Assembly: GCA_033439685.1 (NCBI GenBank) | Contig: JAUEDM010000004.1 | Location: 496,001-560,000 of the forward strand | Direction: 5' to 3' | DNA length: 64,000 bases | Source of the DNA: Apodospora peruviana | Taxonomy: Eukaryota > Ascomycota > Sordariomycetes > Sordariales > Lasiosphaeriaceae | Shown here: piece after piece, positions 22,292 to 35,059 of the stretch | Numbering within the stretch: the first letter of the stretch is position 1 | Layout of the letters: each line of letters starts with the position of its first letter | Notes under the pieces: generated by a model | What the model saw: the letters and a program-made list of their open reading frames with translations, nothing else | Told to the model about the DNA's origin: nothing | The model's database searches: none | Translations under genes and position numbers: made by a program

Positions 22292-22946
22292 GTTGAGGGG
22301 AAACTCGTTGAGGGGAAGGGGCTGGTGATCCAAAAGTGATGTAGTCTGGCGAAGTGAACTTGGCCTGCACTGCTGAGCAAAGGATGGCATACCTTCCCTT
22401 CTTAAGTAAACATGCCCCTCTTCGGAAGCCAACGTTTTGTCGGCTGCCTAGGTGCATATCACAGTGCGCAGGATTCGACCTCAGAACAATGTAACTCCGC
22501 TTCGGGTATGTAATGTCAGACGTGCAACGAACGGCTCGTTGTGAATAAGCTAGACATATACGGTATATAGGCGGTTTATTGCCCTACGAGCCGCTCGTTT
22601 CCTCAGCGGATGGAATTTGGTAGGTGGGGACGTATTCGCCCAGAGAAAAATGAGTGGCTCATTGTACCCAGCATGGGACCCCTAAGTCTCAGTCTTGAGA
22701 GATGCTATTGAAATATATCATATCCTCGTTAATTATAACCACCAACCATTGACAACCAAGTCGGAGAAGTGAACCTTGACTTGATTAGGGAAAGCGGGCT
22801 CCCTGGCATAATTCATACCAAACACCAGCTTGCACGCTCAAACCATGCTGAATAATCACACAACGGCCCATGACCATATTCCCATAACAATATTTCAAAT
22901 TTCCCAGATACCGTGACGCAGTCTCAGTGTAGAGACCGCATTAGCT
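22292..22946. other. AT-rich spacer with a cluster of 15-bp palindromes
   Basis: Between the oxidase remnant and YVC1. It contains three 15-bp imperfect palindromes (22526-22540, 22585-22599, 22649-22663; see findings) and the YVC1 3' flank that is duplicated at 21.1 kb. No coding sequence is supported. Confidence 0.6.
22526..22663. repeat. cluster of three AAYGAG-NGG-CTCRTT palindromes
   Basis: The units are AACGAACGGCTCGTT, TACGAGCCGCTCGTT and AATGAGTGGCTCATT. Their spacing is about 60 bp. The third differs from a consensus AACGAGCGGCTCGTT only at CpG-to-TpG/CpA positions. Related units occur at 42.38-42.54 kb. Confidence 0.65.
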
Positions 22947-25096
22947 TTAAAGGAGATCCTTGCTCTCACTGCTCTCCCCATTGCCCAGACCACCAGCAGC
23001 GCCAACCGCCTTGTGCAAAGACTCGATCATATCTTTCAGCTTGGCCACCTCCTCCTTCAGCTTCCTAAGCTCAACAACATTGGCGTCCTCCTCGAGATTG
23101 CTCCTGGCCTCCACGACCCGCTTGTTCCAGCCGTCGGACTCAAAGTCAACCTGGCCCGACATCTGCTCCCATTCCTCGATAGTATCATCATCTCCGTCTC
23201 CGCGCGCGCGGTTCGCAGCGATATCTCGGGCCGTCCGCACCTCAAAGTAGGCCGACGCAAGAAGGAGAGGCGAGTAGATGGCGGCCATGACGTAGTCGTT
23301 GATGCGCTCGTACAGGTGCTTGTCCATCCACCACTCTAGCGGTAGGGCGACGAGAAAGATCTCAATCAGGTTGAAGGGAGCAATGTACACGTTTTCATCG
23401 GGTGCGCGGACAAACATCATCGTCTTTTGGGCAAACATGGCGAGGAATTCATCGTTGGCGTTGTCGTAGATGTCCTCGTAGGCCGAGTTATAGAGTGCAA
23501 TCAAGATGTTTAGCAGCACGACCTGGTTGACGAAAGCCAAGTCAGAACATTATCAGCTTAGGAGCGGAAGAAGACGAACTTACCATAACCACAAAAGTAA
23601 AGCAATAATAGAGTATCAGTCCAAATGGATGCTGGAACTTCTCAAACCCGCTAAAGTCGGGGCTCTGCATCAATGCATTGGCCATGGACTGGATAATAAA
23701 GATGGTGTCACCGGCCACTTGGTCATCAGCGTAGTCAAGTCCAATAAACGATTGCAGAAAACCGACGATAATGACACCCAACAGGGCAAAGAAGATGATT
23801 GACTCCTTCATCATAACCTTGAGCACAACCAACATGGCACCAAAGAAACGGAAGCTGTCCAGATACAGCAGCAGGCGGATCCAGAACATGGGTGCGCTGA
23901 CGGCCAGAAAATTGTAGCTGAGTGTGTTGAAGTGGTGCCGGAGCCCGTCTGGATCGTCTGTGCCATGGCTGAGAGCAATAAAGCGCAAGACGAGACTGAT
24001 GGTCAGCAAGATGTAGAGCCCTGCGTTAAAGGCGCTCCAGAAGCCCAAAATGTGATAGCCGGCCTTCCAGAACTTGGCAATCTCGTCGAACATGAAGCCC
24101 AAAGTAAAGACATAGAGCAGGCCCTCAACGACGTCAATATCACCACCGGGATTGACAGTATTGATGGCCGAAGTATAGAGTCCCAAGTATATGAAGGAGA
24201 TGAGCATCTGCGTGGCGTTCTGATACATCGGGGCCCTCATCCGGTCTGGATCCAGATGAGCCCAGAATGAAGTGTTATCCCGGTCCTTGTAGTCGACAAA
24301 ATTGGCAGTGTCGTTCTCGTCCTGCACAAGCCAGCCTCTCCAGAGATAGCCAATGCACTTCTGGTATCCGGATGTGCCGATCACTCTAAGAGCATGTAGA
24401 TCAACGGCTTTTTCGATGACATTGACAGGAGGAGTGGGCTTTCCGTCGACCACGATGGAGTAGCGCTTGAGCAGTACAGAGTGCAGGAGATAGTCTATAT
24501 TCTCCTCAGATTCGATTCTGGCAACGCCTGTGTCAGCACACAGCTTGAAGATTTAAAAGGCAAATTCCGACAGAAACTCACAGCTGCTTCGCAATCACCT
24601 CGCAGGCCAGGGCACGGAGTTGGTGAAGCTCGGCGTCCCAGAGCTCGGCCAAGGCCTGGTGTTTCCACCATCGCTTGTTGACGAGCAGGCAGAAAACGAC
24701 GCAGGCAGCACGATCACGGCCACCTGCCTCCCTAGCAGCCTTGATGACCTTCTTCGTGATGACCTTGCTGTGGGGCCGAGTGATCTGCTCCTCGGCGAGC
24801 TCGCAAGGTACGCATTCCTCGATCAGATGGCGAAGGCGAAGTGCGACCTCGGTGACGGCGGGCGCAGGAATCGCTGACTCGATGGCTTCTTCGTGATACC
24901 GTGGGAGAACTGCACGCGCAAGCACACGAGTGGGCGACATCAATTAGCCTCTGCGCGAATAAAAACACACGGCGGGGCCAGGAGGCTTGGAAAGCAACTT
25001 ACGCCGACGACGAGACTCGTCCCACCAGTGTTCATGATGGCCCCGGCTGGGATGTCGATCCCAGCCCAGGAGCTTACTCAAACTGAACCTGCCCAT
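22947..25096 (-). CDS. yvc1: vacuolar TRP-type calcium/cation channel Yvc1 (TRPY family)
   Basis: Four exons (25096-25003, 24909-24582, 24517-23584, 23522-22947) give 643 residues. The first exon was found by phase: its single leftover base joins CTT CTC CCA after the acceptor, giving MGRFSLSKLL at the N-terminus and RRRLLPRYHEE at the junction. The cytosolic N-terminus includes RLRHLIEECVP and KPTPPVNVIEKAVDLHALRV, both strongly conserved in fungal Yvc1. Several membrane helices follow, including MLISFIYLGLYTSAI and FFALLGVIIVGFLQSFIGLD. Next are a pore stretch (FIIQSMANALMQSPDF), an S6-like helix and NILIALYNSAYEDIY. An acidic region (RGDGDDDTIEEWE) and a short coiled coil (LRKLKEEVAKLKDMI) end the protein. 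Yvc1 releases vacuolar Ca2+ on hyperosmotic or mechanical stress. Part of its 3' end is duplicated at 21.1 kb. Confidence 0.95.
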
Positions 25097-26284
25097 TTGT
25101 GTTCTTATATTGTCTTCAGCCCACACGTGCCGTGCAGCTTTTTGATGGCCTGGTTCTGGCGTACGCCGCGAGGAGATATCGTGACGTAAACTCTCAAATA
25201 AATGCAGAGGAGAGCCGTACAGATCACGACCCAAAGGACCACCGCAAATGCATGCAAAAGCGAAAGGACACGCGATGGGAAAGTTCAGCTTGGAACTTTG
25301 ATCATGGAGCAAGAAGAGGAGACTGTGGGAGGGGGAAGGCGTAATGTCAATGGGCAGCAAGGTACCTAGGTACCAGCCCGTGTTCTTCCAGAGTCCGAAG
25401 AAAGAAAGCGCGCCAACAAGGAATTGAGTTTCAAGCACACGGCGTGGTGCCCGTAGCTCCAAGATGACGTCGAGTTACAGGCATGTCGGCCCGCCAAGAT
25501 CAGCTAAAGATAGTCTTGCAACAACGCGTCGGCGATAAAATTAGGGCTGATGTTAAGCTTACACCAGAGAAAGAAAGCTATCGACAGGGGTTGCAACCAA
25601 ACAGGACCCGACAGTTCAACCCCGCATGAAACCTGGAAGCAGTGATGGGTCTGGCCAGTCCCACTGTCGGTACGGAGTAGACCTAACCACAAGAGCTGCC
25701 AAACTCCGACGCGGGCCGGGACAAGTTAATCCACTGTCAGTTGATGCAACCCGAAAGAACGGATGAACGTGCATCGGAAATGTGTTTTAAGCAACTGGAA
25801 TCACAAGTAGTGACCGGCTGTCGTCAGCAGCATCTTTGCGATTTGGCATCGTTGCATTGTCAACCTCCTAGGATCTCCTGCTAGATATTCGGAGATAAAT
25901 GTGGTCCTCGCTGAAAATGAACCTGCGTACTATTGAAGTCAAGACTATAGGAAATACTATCCTTTGACCACTGAAGAAAGTAATATCGAGAGAAACAAAG
26001 CATCAGGTGGATATCCGCTAGGCTGCCCTCCCAACCAATACCTTACAAACAAAATGAAACCTGAACGAAATGATAATACTACGCTAAACCAGCCAAACGC
26101 CACCCAGGTATCGTGAATGCTAGGAGGTTTGACTGCTGTCCAAATGAACAGACGTGAAAATGGTCAGAAAGTGGCGAAAGTTGTAAATAGGAGGTAGTGG
26201 AAACGAAACGGGGGTTTGCAACATCTTGAACATGGTCGCAAGTCTCGGCCAGCCCTTCACCCTCTCCTTCAGCCCAGGAAGAGC
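25097..26284. other. intergenic region between the YVC1 start and the AAA ATPase 3' end
   Basis: It contains the YVC1 upstream region and the AAA gene's 3' flank. No coding, repeat or RNA feature is supported. Confidence 0.55.
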
Positions 26285-29200
26285 TCAGAAATAGCTCCTC
26301 ATGGCTTCCTGGTAGCCTGTGCCACCCTTGAGATCTCGCTCAAAGTTGATCTGCACCTCGAGAACCTGACGGATGTGGCTCATGGCCAAAGGCTCCCCCT
26401 TATTGACCGCGAGTGCCTGAGCTGTGCGCACCGTGTTCTTGATCTGTCGTCCGTTAAGCTCATGTCGGGCTAGAATGTTATAGTCTTCCTCGGTGAAGGG
26501 CTTGAGGTCCATCTTTTCGAGAACACGAACACGCTCAATAAAGATCTTGAAGATGGCCTTCTTGGCCCGGTGGTCGAGGCTGTCGTATCGAAGGGCAATG
26601 TGGATACGCGACTGGAAGGCGTCATCGAAGGTCTGCAATCCACGTTAGAACTATCGTCTGCATCATCATATAACCTGCAAATGGCTTGCGACCTACCTCG
26701 ACACGATTGGTGGTTAGGAACAGAATACCCTGGAAATACTCGAGTTGCCGGAGGAAGATGCTGACGAGTGCATTTCGATGAATATCGTGCATATTTCTCT
26801 TCTCTAAAAACACATCGGCCTCATCCAAGAGCAAGATGGCGCCCCAGGCATGGCAGATATCCAGGATCTTTTGGAGTTCGCTCTCGAGGTAGCGTGAATC
26901 GGTGCCGAGCTCGCCGGCCGAGACCATGTAAAGAGGACACTTGAGGAGTTCCGAGATGCCTTCGGCCGTCAACGTTTTTCCTGTACCCGGAGGACCGTGG
27001 AGAACGGCTACAACACACGAGACATGTTAGCCTAGCTTTCACACGTCAAAACTTGGGTGGAATGACGGGGCCAATCCATACCGACGAGACCCTTGCCCTT
27101 CCCTTGAATCACATCGTCAATGCTCTCGGCGGCGTGATATTTGTGAGACTCAACGAGCGCCTGCGATACGTGTTAGCACGGACCTGGTAGCCAAAATAAC
27201 GCTGCTTTAGGTACCTTGACGATGTCTTTGGTCTTAGGCTCAAGCACCAGGGACTCATAAGCAGTCTCGTTCCACTGGATTTCTTTGACGCCTGAAACTG
27301 TAAACTCCAGCCAAAGTTTTTCCGCGAAGGCGAACCCAAGCACGACGGGAGATGCTATGAGATACTCCTCGTCCGTGAACTCGGGCAGCTTCTTTTCGTC
27401 ATTCTCATCATCCGGAGGGGTCCCGTTCGCCTGTGCAGCCTCTTCATCCTTGCTCGCTACCTGATCAAGCTTCTCTTTACCGCCTTCTTCGTCATCCATC
27501 TTAGGCATGCGGATCTGCGTCACGTTGCCCTTGTCGTCTTGGAAAATCTTGGTCACATACTTAATCTTGTCGTCATCGGCGTCCAGACCTCCGGGCTCGT
27601 CTCCGTTGTCGGAGTACGAGCCACAGCCGCAGCCAGACTCGTCGTCTGAGTCCTCGTCGTCCGAAATGACATCGTGGTCCTTGGGCCTGACAAGAGATAT
27701 AGGATAGTTGGGGTTTATACGACGATGAATGCTGGGATCCACCATGATGCGCCCGTTGATGTTGACCTTGATGACCGACTTTTTCTTCTTGTAGTAAGCC
27801 ATGCCCTGATGGCTCTTGTAGTGAACACCGCTCAGAGCCACAAACTTCTTTCCGCGCTCGATCAGGTCTTTGCGCAGCTGCGCCTCGTTCCTGTGATACT
27901 TGAGTGGATAACAACCCAGGCTGGTGATCTTGCGTGCCCCACGGAAGTCACCAATTTCTTCAGACATGCTGCCAAAGCCGAACTGTTTGCCGTCATACTC
28001 GAAGTACTAAGTCACGCTGGTTAGCATGAAAGCGAGAGAATATGCCACATGCCCGTGGTTCATACCTTGCCCTCCATGTAGTAGTATTCGCCCCTCATTA
28101 TGCTATAGTGCTTCTCTGCCATTTCGACCTTGAACACCCGAGGCTCATCATGCGAACCGTACGTCGACGTGTACGCAAGGGTGTTGGGTTTCCAAAGAGC
28201 CCAGAGAAGGTCAAAGGTGATCAGACCATTTTCCAGCATTGGATACAGGCTAAGAGTCATATGAGTCTTGGTATTCGACGTTGAGATGGGCGGTGCATGG
28301 TTACCTGTTCTTTGTATCGGCATAGTCCTTATCGATGTACTTAACAAGAACCTTGAGATGCTGCCGCTTGGAGTCGATGCGCTTTTGCTCCTTCCTGCGC
28401 TCCCGCTTATCGCCCTTCGGTTTCATCTTCTTCAGCTCCTTGAGATATTTCCGGAGATCTTCAAGGTAACTGAGAAGAGAGGACAGTCAGATAGGGCTTC
28501 AGTATTCTAGGAAGTAGGAAAAGCCGACTTACAGGAAGAGCATGTTGGGATCCAATTTGGGGGTGTCCTCGACCAAACTAACGCCCTTGATATTACCCAT
28601 GACGTGTTGAAGAGTCTCCCGCAAATCCTTGTTCTTGATATCGACGACAGTGGCCTTATATTTGCCTTCCCAATCAAAGGTACGACGAACATGAAACAGA
28701 AATTCGTCATATTGCGAGTCAACGGAGCCTTCGGCCGTGTCTTGGAGCTTGTAGTTGTGGATAGAAGTGTCCCAAACCTGGTCGACACGCTTGAAGTCAA
28801 GCTTGGTACCCTTATGTTTTTTCTTCCTGTCCTTTTGCTGCTGCTTCCCGTCTAGGCCGAGGCTAGGGTCCAAGCCGCCGACATTACGGCCGGATGAATG
28901 GTGCCCTGGCCGTCGGAACCGTAGCGGATTCACCGGGTTCATGCGCAGACTGGTATCGTACATGGGAGGCATGCTGTTGTTGATAGTCCCATACTGATGA
29001 CTCGAGTTCGTGTACTGATACGGATTCGCATTTTGTTGCTGTTGCAACTGAAGCTGGAGAAGCTGCAGTTGTTTTTCTAGGTCTTGCTGACTTCGTTGGC
29101 TGTCCTCCTCCTCAGAGTCGTCCGCTTCGTCGGAATCGGAAGAATACGCGTCAGAATCGGAGACGGATTGCGGTTTCGTGGCCTTCTTGGACTTCTTTGC

Positions 29201-29578
29201 CCGTACTTTCTTCTTGGACTTCTGGACATCTTGGCGCTTTCTGGTCACCTTCTTCTTCTTGGCATCCTCAGACTCGGATGGACTGTCATCGGAGTCTGAA
29301 GATGAGGAACTGTCGGAGTCATCTTCGCTGTCGGAGTCTGATGAAGAACTCGCGGCTGGCGCTTGCTTCTTCACCTTTTTAGTCTTGTTCTTGGGGCGCT
29401 TTTTCGCGCACTTGTCCTTCGCGACCTTCTCGTTGCCTTCGGTCCCTCCGTTTACCTTGGCGTCACCCTCAGCCGGTTTCTTGCCGCTCTCGGCAGGCAG
29501 CTTTGGCTCTTCGCTCTTAGCAGGTGCTGGGGGCGTCCCTTCGCGCACGTCAGCAGACGTCTTCTCCCCAGAGTCCAT
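26285..29578 (-). CDS. large AAA+ ATPase with disordered acidic/basic N-terminus
   Basis: Seven exons (29578-28533, 28469-28305, 28249-28066, 28006-27215, 27160-27082, 27007-26697, 26632-26285) give 974 residues. The first 200 residues are Lys-, Ser-, Asp- and Glu-rich with nuclear-localisation-like basic runs, then a Gln-rich stretch. The central part (about residues 300-730) matches the conserved region of a widespread fungal AAA family, with LLWALWKPNT and YYMEGKYFEYDG. The ATPase module has Walker A GPPGTGKT (760-767), Walker B ILLLDEAD (813-820), sensor 1 TTN (856) and an ELNGRQIKNTVRTAQ sensor-2 helix. Such proteins hydrolyse ATP to remodel macromolecules, but the substrate of this family is not established. 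A CGCGSY cluster inside an acidic insert (near residue 550) is an oddity. Confidence 0.9.
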
Positions 29579-32500
29579 TTTCAGCAGTCGCAGAACGTCG
29601 TTGGTAATTTGAGTGGGCTTCTTTAAGGGGTTGAGGTCGAGGAGCGATGTGTTGGCCGGTTGTGATGGCAGTACGATGGCGAAGAATGTGTCACGTAAAG
29701 GCGGGGAAGTTGAGAAGGCTGCCGACTCGGCTCACCGAGGTTAAGCAAGCCTAAAAAGCTCGTCGGACAAGCGTCGCAACGTGGATGCGCCCAAATGGAA
29801 CTGGACAAGATGCAAGTACTAGGCAATCGAGGTCAGCTGTTGTTCGTCAGCATGCAGTTGTGGCCCCGAGGTGAGCAATGTGGTCCAACCTAGAGACTGC
29901 AGGCTGCCACTCTCATGCAAGAGTCCCCCAGCACTCGACTCGCTTCTCTTAGAAGGCCGATGGGACAGCAAGAAGCGAGAGGGAGCTGATGGAGACTTCA
30001 GGCAGAAACAAACCAATCCGTAGATGAGCTGCAAAACGACGTGCGTCAGGTAGATAGATGGATGAGGGAAGGACGAAATGAGCAATGGCAATGTAAGATT
30101 TTGCGGTGGACAGAAGGTGGACGGTGGACGGCGGACAAGGGACACCACGGGACACCACGGGCTGGGCACAATACCTCTTTTACAGACTGTCGTCCGGATT
30201 CGGAGTCTGCAGTGTTCGCTAGGTGCCGTCACCTCACTGGCAGCTAGAAGCGAAGGCGATGCAAAGTCAGCTGTTCGGCAGCAAGAGGTCTGCAGGAGTC
30301 GGTGAGCGAGCCGTTGTCGACAAGTATCTTAGAGGAGAGTGCTTGGACTGGCGCTGAGGGGCAGTGATGACTGGCGAGAGCGGGAGCAGGGAGCTCTGAC
30401 AAGGATAGGTAGAAGGGACAGGGGGACATGAACAGGGACCAATGACTTGTTGAGGAAGCGCAACCTTGTCGTGCAGCGCGGCCTGGGTGTCCTGCGTGTG
30501 CGATGGGGAAATGGGTGAGTCCAGGGCTGTTGAACCCGTTTCTGATGGGACGGGAAAGCTGTGCCCGAGCTCCCTTCCCGATGCGGCGCGCAAGGCGTGC
30601 GATGCGAGGGATCCGTGGGATAGAGTACTTCCGATATATGGATTGTCTTTTGCAATCACTCCGGATTACACGCTTTCGATAAAGACGCCAAGGGCTGTCA
30701 ATGCCGCGGTTGAAGGGAAGTGATCCAATTATCCTCGCCGTCAAGTCATACCCTATTCCCTATATCCGTGAACTCGGGAGTTGAGGTGGACACGAGATAG
30801 TGGAGGCGAGCCTTCGTCTCGCGGGGGGTTTTGTTCTTAGAGGTAGAAGAGTGGACGAGATGGACTGGGTGGGGTGTCCGTACGCGCAAGGTGGAGGGTT
30901 CGGTAGAAGGATTGGAGGTTGAACTGACTGAACCTAGAGATACCGAGAGGTCAATCGGAGGTGGACGGAAGGTAAAGGTCCTCACGGTTCTTAAGTAGGT
31001 CGGTCTCTGATGGCGCAGGTGCCCAGGACTCCAGGTGTCGTAACCGCTCACAGCAGACCTCCCTGGGCCAGCCGATGCGATGGATTGGGTGCTGCAGAGT
31101 GGCATCCATTGAAGAGTCACTGGCGGGTTGGCAGCCTCATTCAATTGAGTGGTTGAATGGAAGGTTCAATGTCTCAACTGAACCTGATTGGGGACATTAA
31201 AGCAGGTGCCAGGTCGCTGCCTGTGTGAGTGCCAGGCGTGCGGCATGCCTCCTGGTATTGGGTGGGGTGCCCTGCCGGCGCCGCCTTCCATTCCATGTTG
31301 GCGGTCTGGGCTTGAGGCCCCGGCCGCCGAGTGGACCGCGCACTTCAGTTTTGGCCCCGCCTCTCCGCACCTCTGGCACCACCAAGTTCAACAATGTCCC
31401 CCCCTGGAGAGTATGTTGGCGTGTGACTTCCAGTGGATGAGAACAGGGTTGAGAAAGCCAATGAATTTGTGTGAATCGAAGGCTTAAAATAAGAGAAAAT
31501 CTAGCACTACCTCGATCTCAGGGTTAAAGCTGTGGAAAGCAGGGGCTGTCTCTTGTACTGTGGAGCGAAGTCTCACACTAACATACTTTCAAGTCCTGAA
31601 TTCTACAAGGTACGTATCATGAAAAGAAATAAACATTAGACTATGAAGAACATGTATGCGAGGTTCACTGCTTGCCCTACTCGAGACCCGTTTCCAATGC
31701 CAGAGTGTGGAAGAAGAATATTATCGCGACAAGGATCGGGGAGATCCTTCAGGGCGGTTGCCAAAGCAGTGAGTGCAGCCCGTGCTAAGACACCCCGCGG
31801 CTCACTAATCCGTCGTACATGCACTATCTAACAGGCAGCTTCTTGTCACCATTGATGTGGGGGGGAAGAGAGCCGTTGAACCCGGCAACCTGGAAGTACC
31901 GGGCAGCTCAACCAGTCAACTTCAAATACCTGTTCATCTCGTCTCTATAGAGGGGCCCATGCTACAACCTGCAACCTCGAATGAATTTGACGAGCCGAGA
32001 ATGCATCTGAAGTCCGCCCCGACATTTTTATTATGCAGGACCAAGAGTTCTTGACCCTTATTACAGGGTCTCAGTTACCGCCCATGTGGGCTCTTCAGGC
32101 AGCAGGACCCTTTTCCTACCAAAGGTAAGTTATATGAATTCGATATTTGATAGTTGGCCGTCTATCGTCTTCCAGGACACAAGGGTGGTTGCCATCCTCG
32201 GTAGTGTGCTTTGAGGACGGAACCATGCACCGTGCCATCGGTATCACGACACATGCCCATGTTTTGTTGGCTTATTCCATAGCTTGTCATCGCGATTCTT
32301 TCCAGGCATCATGCTGCACAGCACACCGAGGCTGGATTCCCAACAAGCCTTCACCTGAGCCGTCGATTGCCTTTCGCCCCAACAGTTGGATGCAAGCCTC
32401 GCCTGCATCATCAGGCAGGGCAGGCAGCAACAAGGCTGAGCATGCATCGAACGGCCCAATCGCTATTCTGGCCCCCAACACGTCAGTACCGGAGACATTG

Positions 32501-33425
32501 TCACGGATCGGATTTAGGACTGCTTTCTTCCATCCTCCCTTCGCACTTATTCTTGAAGCCGTCTGCGCTAGGCTCGTTGGACTACCACTTTAGGCGTGGG
32601 TGCACACGTCAAACACACGTCGTTCCTGTGACACACTTGCCACCAGGGCAGTTGTTGATTCATTGTAGGGTTCGAGGACCGAGCCTGTTTACAGGGAGCT
32701 GTGTGAGACAAACCATCAGATGACACACCAGACGACGGTTGACTGCTTCGGCAGGCGGTACCCGGCTGTGCGTTCCAGTACGTACCTAGTTGACATGCAG
32801 GACGGAAGCTTGTCTCATCGGCTGTTGACCATGCTTCTCTAGCCGATCGCATACCGGCCAGTTGGCTCCGGCTGCTTGGCTGCTAGCAGGCTGTTGCTCC
32901 AATTGGCTATTTCGCTTTGTAGTTTGTTGCAGTTCAGTGTTGGTCTGGAAGGGGGCCGTGAAGTCAAGTCATTTCCAGTCCGGTTGACGGCCAGGTGGAT
33001 GGATATGATTCCTCCCTTGTTGAATCTTCAACTCGGTGATGTGGTGATTGCATTGTAACGGCCACCGGCCACCTTAACGGACGCTCACCTGAGCTGAAAG
33101 TAAAGGAAATGTGAAGAAAAGTTCTGTCAAGAGACTCTGGTATCTGTTGAAGCAGCCATTCTCACATATCCGTCTCTTACCTAGTAGGTACAAAAAGTTC
33201 GACAGCCCGCCACTTTTTCTGGCAAAGGAAGGCGCCACAGGCAGCACGGAAACGTACCCCGGGCCCGGACAGAACACACAACGAGCACACTTGCCAATCC
33301 CACAACTCAATATTGCGGGATGCTTAGCTAAGCAAAAGGCAAACCTATTGATCCATACAGATCAATCCATTTCTTCACAACACCCTCGTTCTGTTCAACC
33401 ATGAGGACAACAATACAACGTCAGA
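29579..33425. other. 3.8-kb intergenic region (divergent upstream regions)
   Basis: The AAA gene and the methyltransferase gene point away from each other across this space. I saw a short tandem GGGACACCAC repeat near 30137-30160 and GGTGGAC-type units around 30110-30130. Open frames up to 166 codons lack domains, and several start at non-ATG codons. No tRNA or other RNA gene was recognised. Confidence 0.5.
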
Positions 33426-35059
33426 ATGGCATCAAGGAAGAGGAAAATACCAAATGACAAATCCGCCAGGCTCGAGGCAGAAGTGCAAGCCCCGACGGAT
33501 GGGACCCTTCAACCGGCTACAGCGGGCAACGGACCCGAGTCGGCGCTGCACCCCGACAAGCCGGGTTCCGTTCGGCCCCACTATGAGTCTCCAGGAAGCA
33601 TCGCATCGCCGTACAAGACTGATCAGTTCTACCGCAATCTTTACTTCAAAGAGCCGAATTTCCGGGAACTTGCAAGAAAAGATGCTGGTTTCGCTCGCTT
33701 GTTCGTCGTTTCTTTCTTCCGCCCGCCCGCCATATGTACCTTATGTACCCTGGTACTGACGTCTGCTAGTATCAAACAAAATGGGCAGCTGGACTTCACC
33801 GACCCGGCCGCCGTGATGCAGTTGACAAAGTCACTGCTGATGGCGAACTTTGGCTTGAAGATTGAACTCCCAGATGACCGGTTATGTCCCCCGGTCCCGA
33901 ATCGCCACAACTACATCCTGTGGCTCAAGAACCTGCTGGATACGAGCTCCTACCAGCAGCCAGGTGGCAAGCTCTGCGGTCTTGACGTTGGAACTGGCGC
34001 AAGCTGCATCTATCCTCTCCTGGGCACTGCCCAGAGACCATGGTGTTTCATCGCAACAGGTCTGTTTACCTGTCGGCTTCCTGCCTACTTAGCAGAAACC
34101 GAACCATGGTGATAGTGTTGCTAAAATAAGGAGACATAGACATCGACGCTAGATCACTCAGCTACGCCAGACAGAATGTATCTCTCAACGGCTTGGACAA
34201 CCGCATCAGGGTTGTACAGCGGAGCACAACGGATCACCTTATTCCGCTCGACGACCTCGGCATCCCCTCCATTGACTTTGTCATGATGAATCCACCCTTC
34301 TACATCTCGGAGAATGAAATGCTCTCCTCAGCCAACAAAAAGTCTCGTCCGCCGCACTCTGCGTGCACCGGTGCCCCTGTGGAGATGGTCTGCGACGGCG
34401 GAGAAGTGGCCTACGTCGGCCGCATGGTTCAGGAGTCTCTAGTTATGCGTGACCGCGTGAAATGGTACACCTCGATGCTTGGCAAAGTTACCAGCCTCGA
34501 GGCTCTAGTTGAGCAGCTGCGCGCGAACAATATCGACAACTACGCCGTCACGGAATTTGTCCAAGGCAACAAGACGAAACGCTGGGCTCTCGGGTGGAGT
34601 TTTGGGCCGATGCGGCCGGATGATGATGCGGCGAGAGGAATCAAGGCGGCCATCTGGAAAAAGGTCCTGCCGCCGGTCGTGAGGATGGATCTGCTGGCCC
34701 TACCTGCATTCAGCGAAGTTGGGCGTGTGATAAAGAGGATTACTGACGTTGTTGGTTCGCTCGAGCTGTCGTCGTGGACTTGGGAAACACAGGCGCTCAA
34801 AGGTGTAGGCAGGGCAAGAGAGAACGTTTGGTGCAGAGCTTGGAGGCGGAAAAAGATGCGAGACATGGCGGTCGAAGAAGCTCAATCTGCTGCTATAGAT
34901 GCTTCAGAAGAGGATTGTAGGCTTGGCTTCGCTATCTTGGTAGACGTTGGGATGGCGGGAACTACTGTGACGCTGCGCTGGGTGGAGGGTCACGAGCAGA
35001 GCTTGTTTGAGAGCCTGGGTGGTTTCTTACAGGGCAAACTCAAGGATCTCGCTGGGTGA
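33426..35059 (+). CDS. METTL16-type RNA N6-adenosine methyltransferase (DUF890 / YbiN-RlmF fold)
   Basis: Exons 33426-33700, 33770-34059 and 34140-35059 encode 494 residues. The SAM-binding motif I is GLDVGTGAS (162-170), with DIDARSLSYARQNV as the acidic-loop strand. The catalytic NPPF, part of MNPPFYIS, is at 239-242, the hallmark of N6-adenine methyltransferases of this group. DRLCPPVPNRHNYILWL (128-144) is the family-specific upstream block. Characterised members methylate the ACAGAGA-box adenosine of U6 snRNA and, in animals, a SAM-synthetase hairpin. A U6 role here is inferred. Intron 1 is 69 nt, contains no in-frame stop and has a weak GTTCGT donor. Retention would insert 23 residues without breaking the frame. 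The splice is preferred because ARF-IKQNG restores the expected family sequence. Confidence 0.9.

Noticed and set aside
24582..24940. ATG at 24940 as the YVC1 start
   Set aside because: An upstream exon (25096-25003) joins in phase through a good donor and an acceptor with a branch point, giving a better N-terminus; the ATG at 24940 falls inside that intron.
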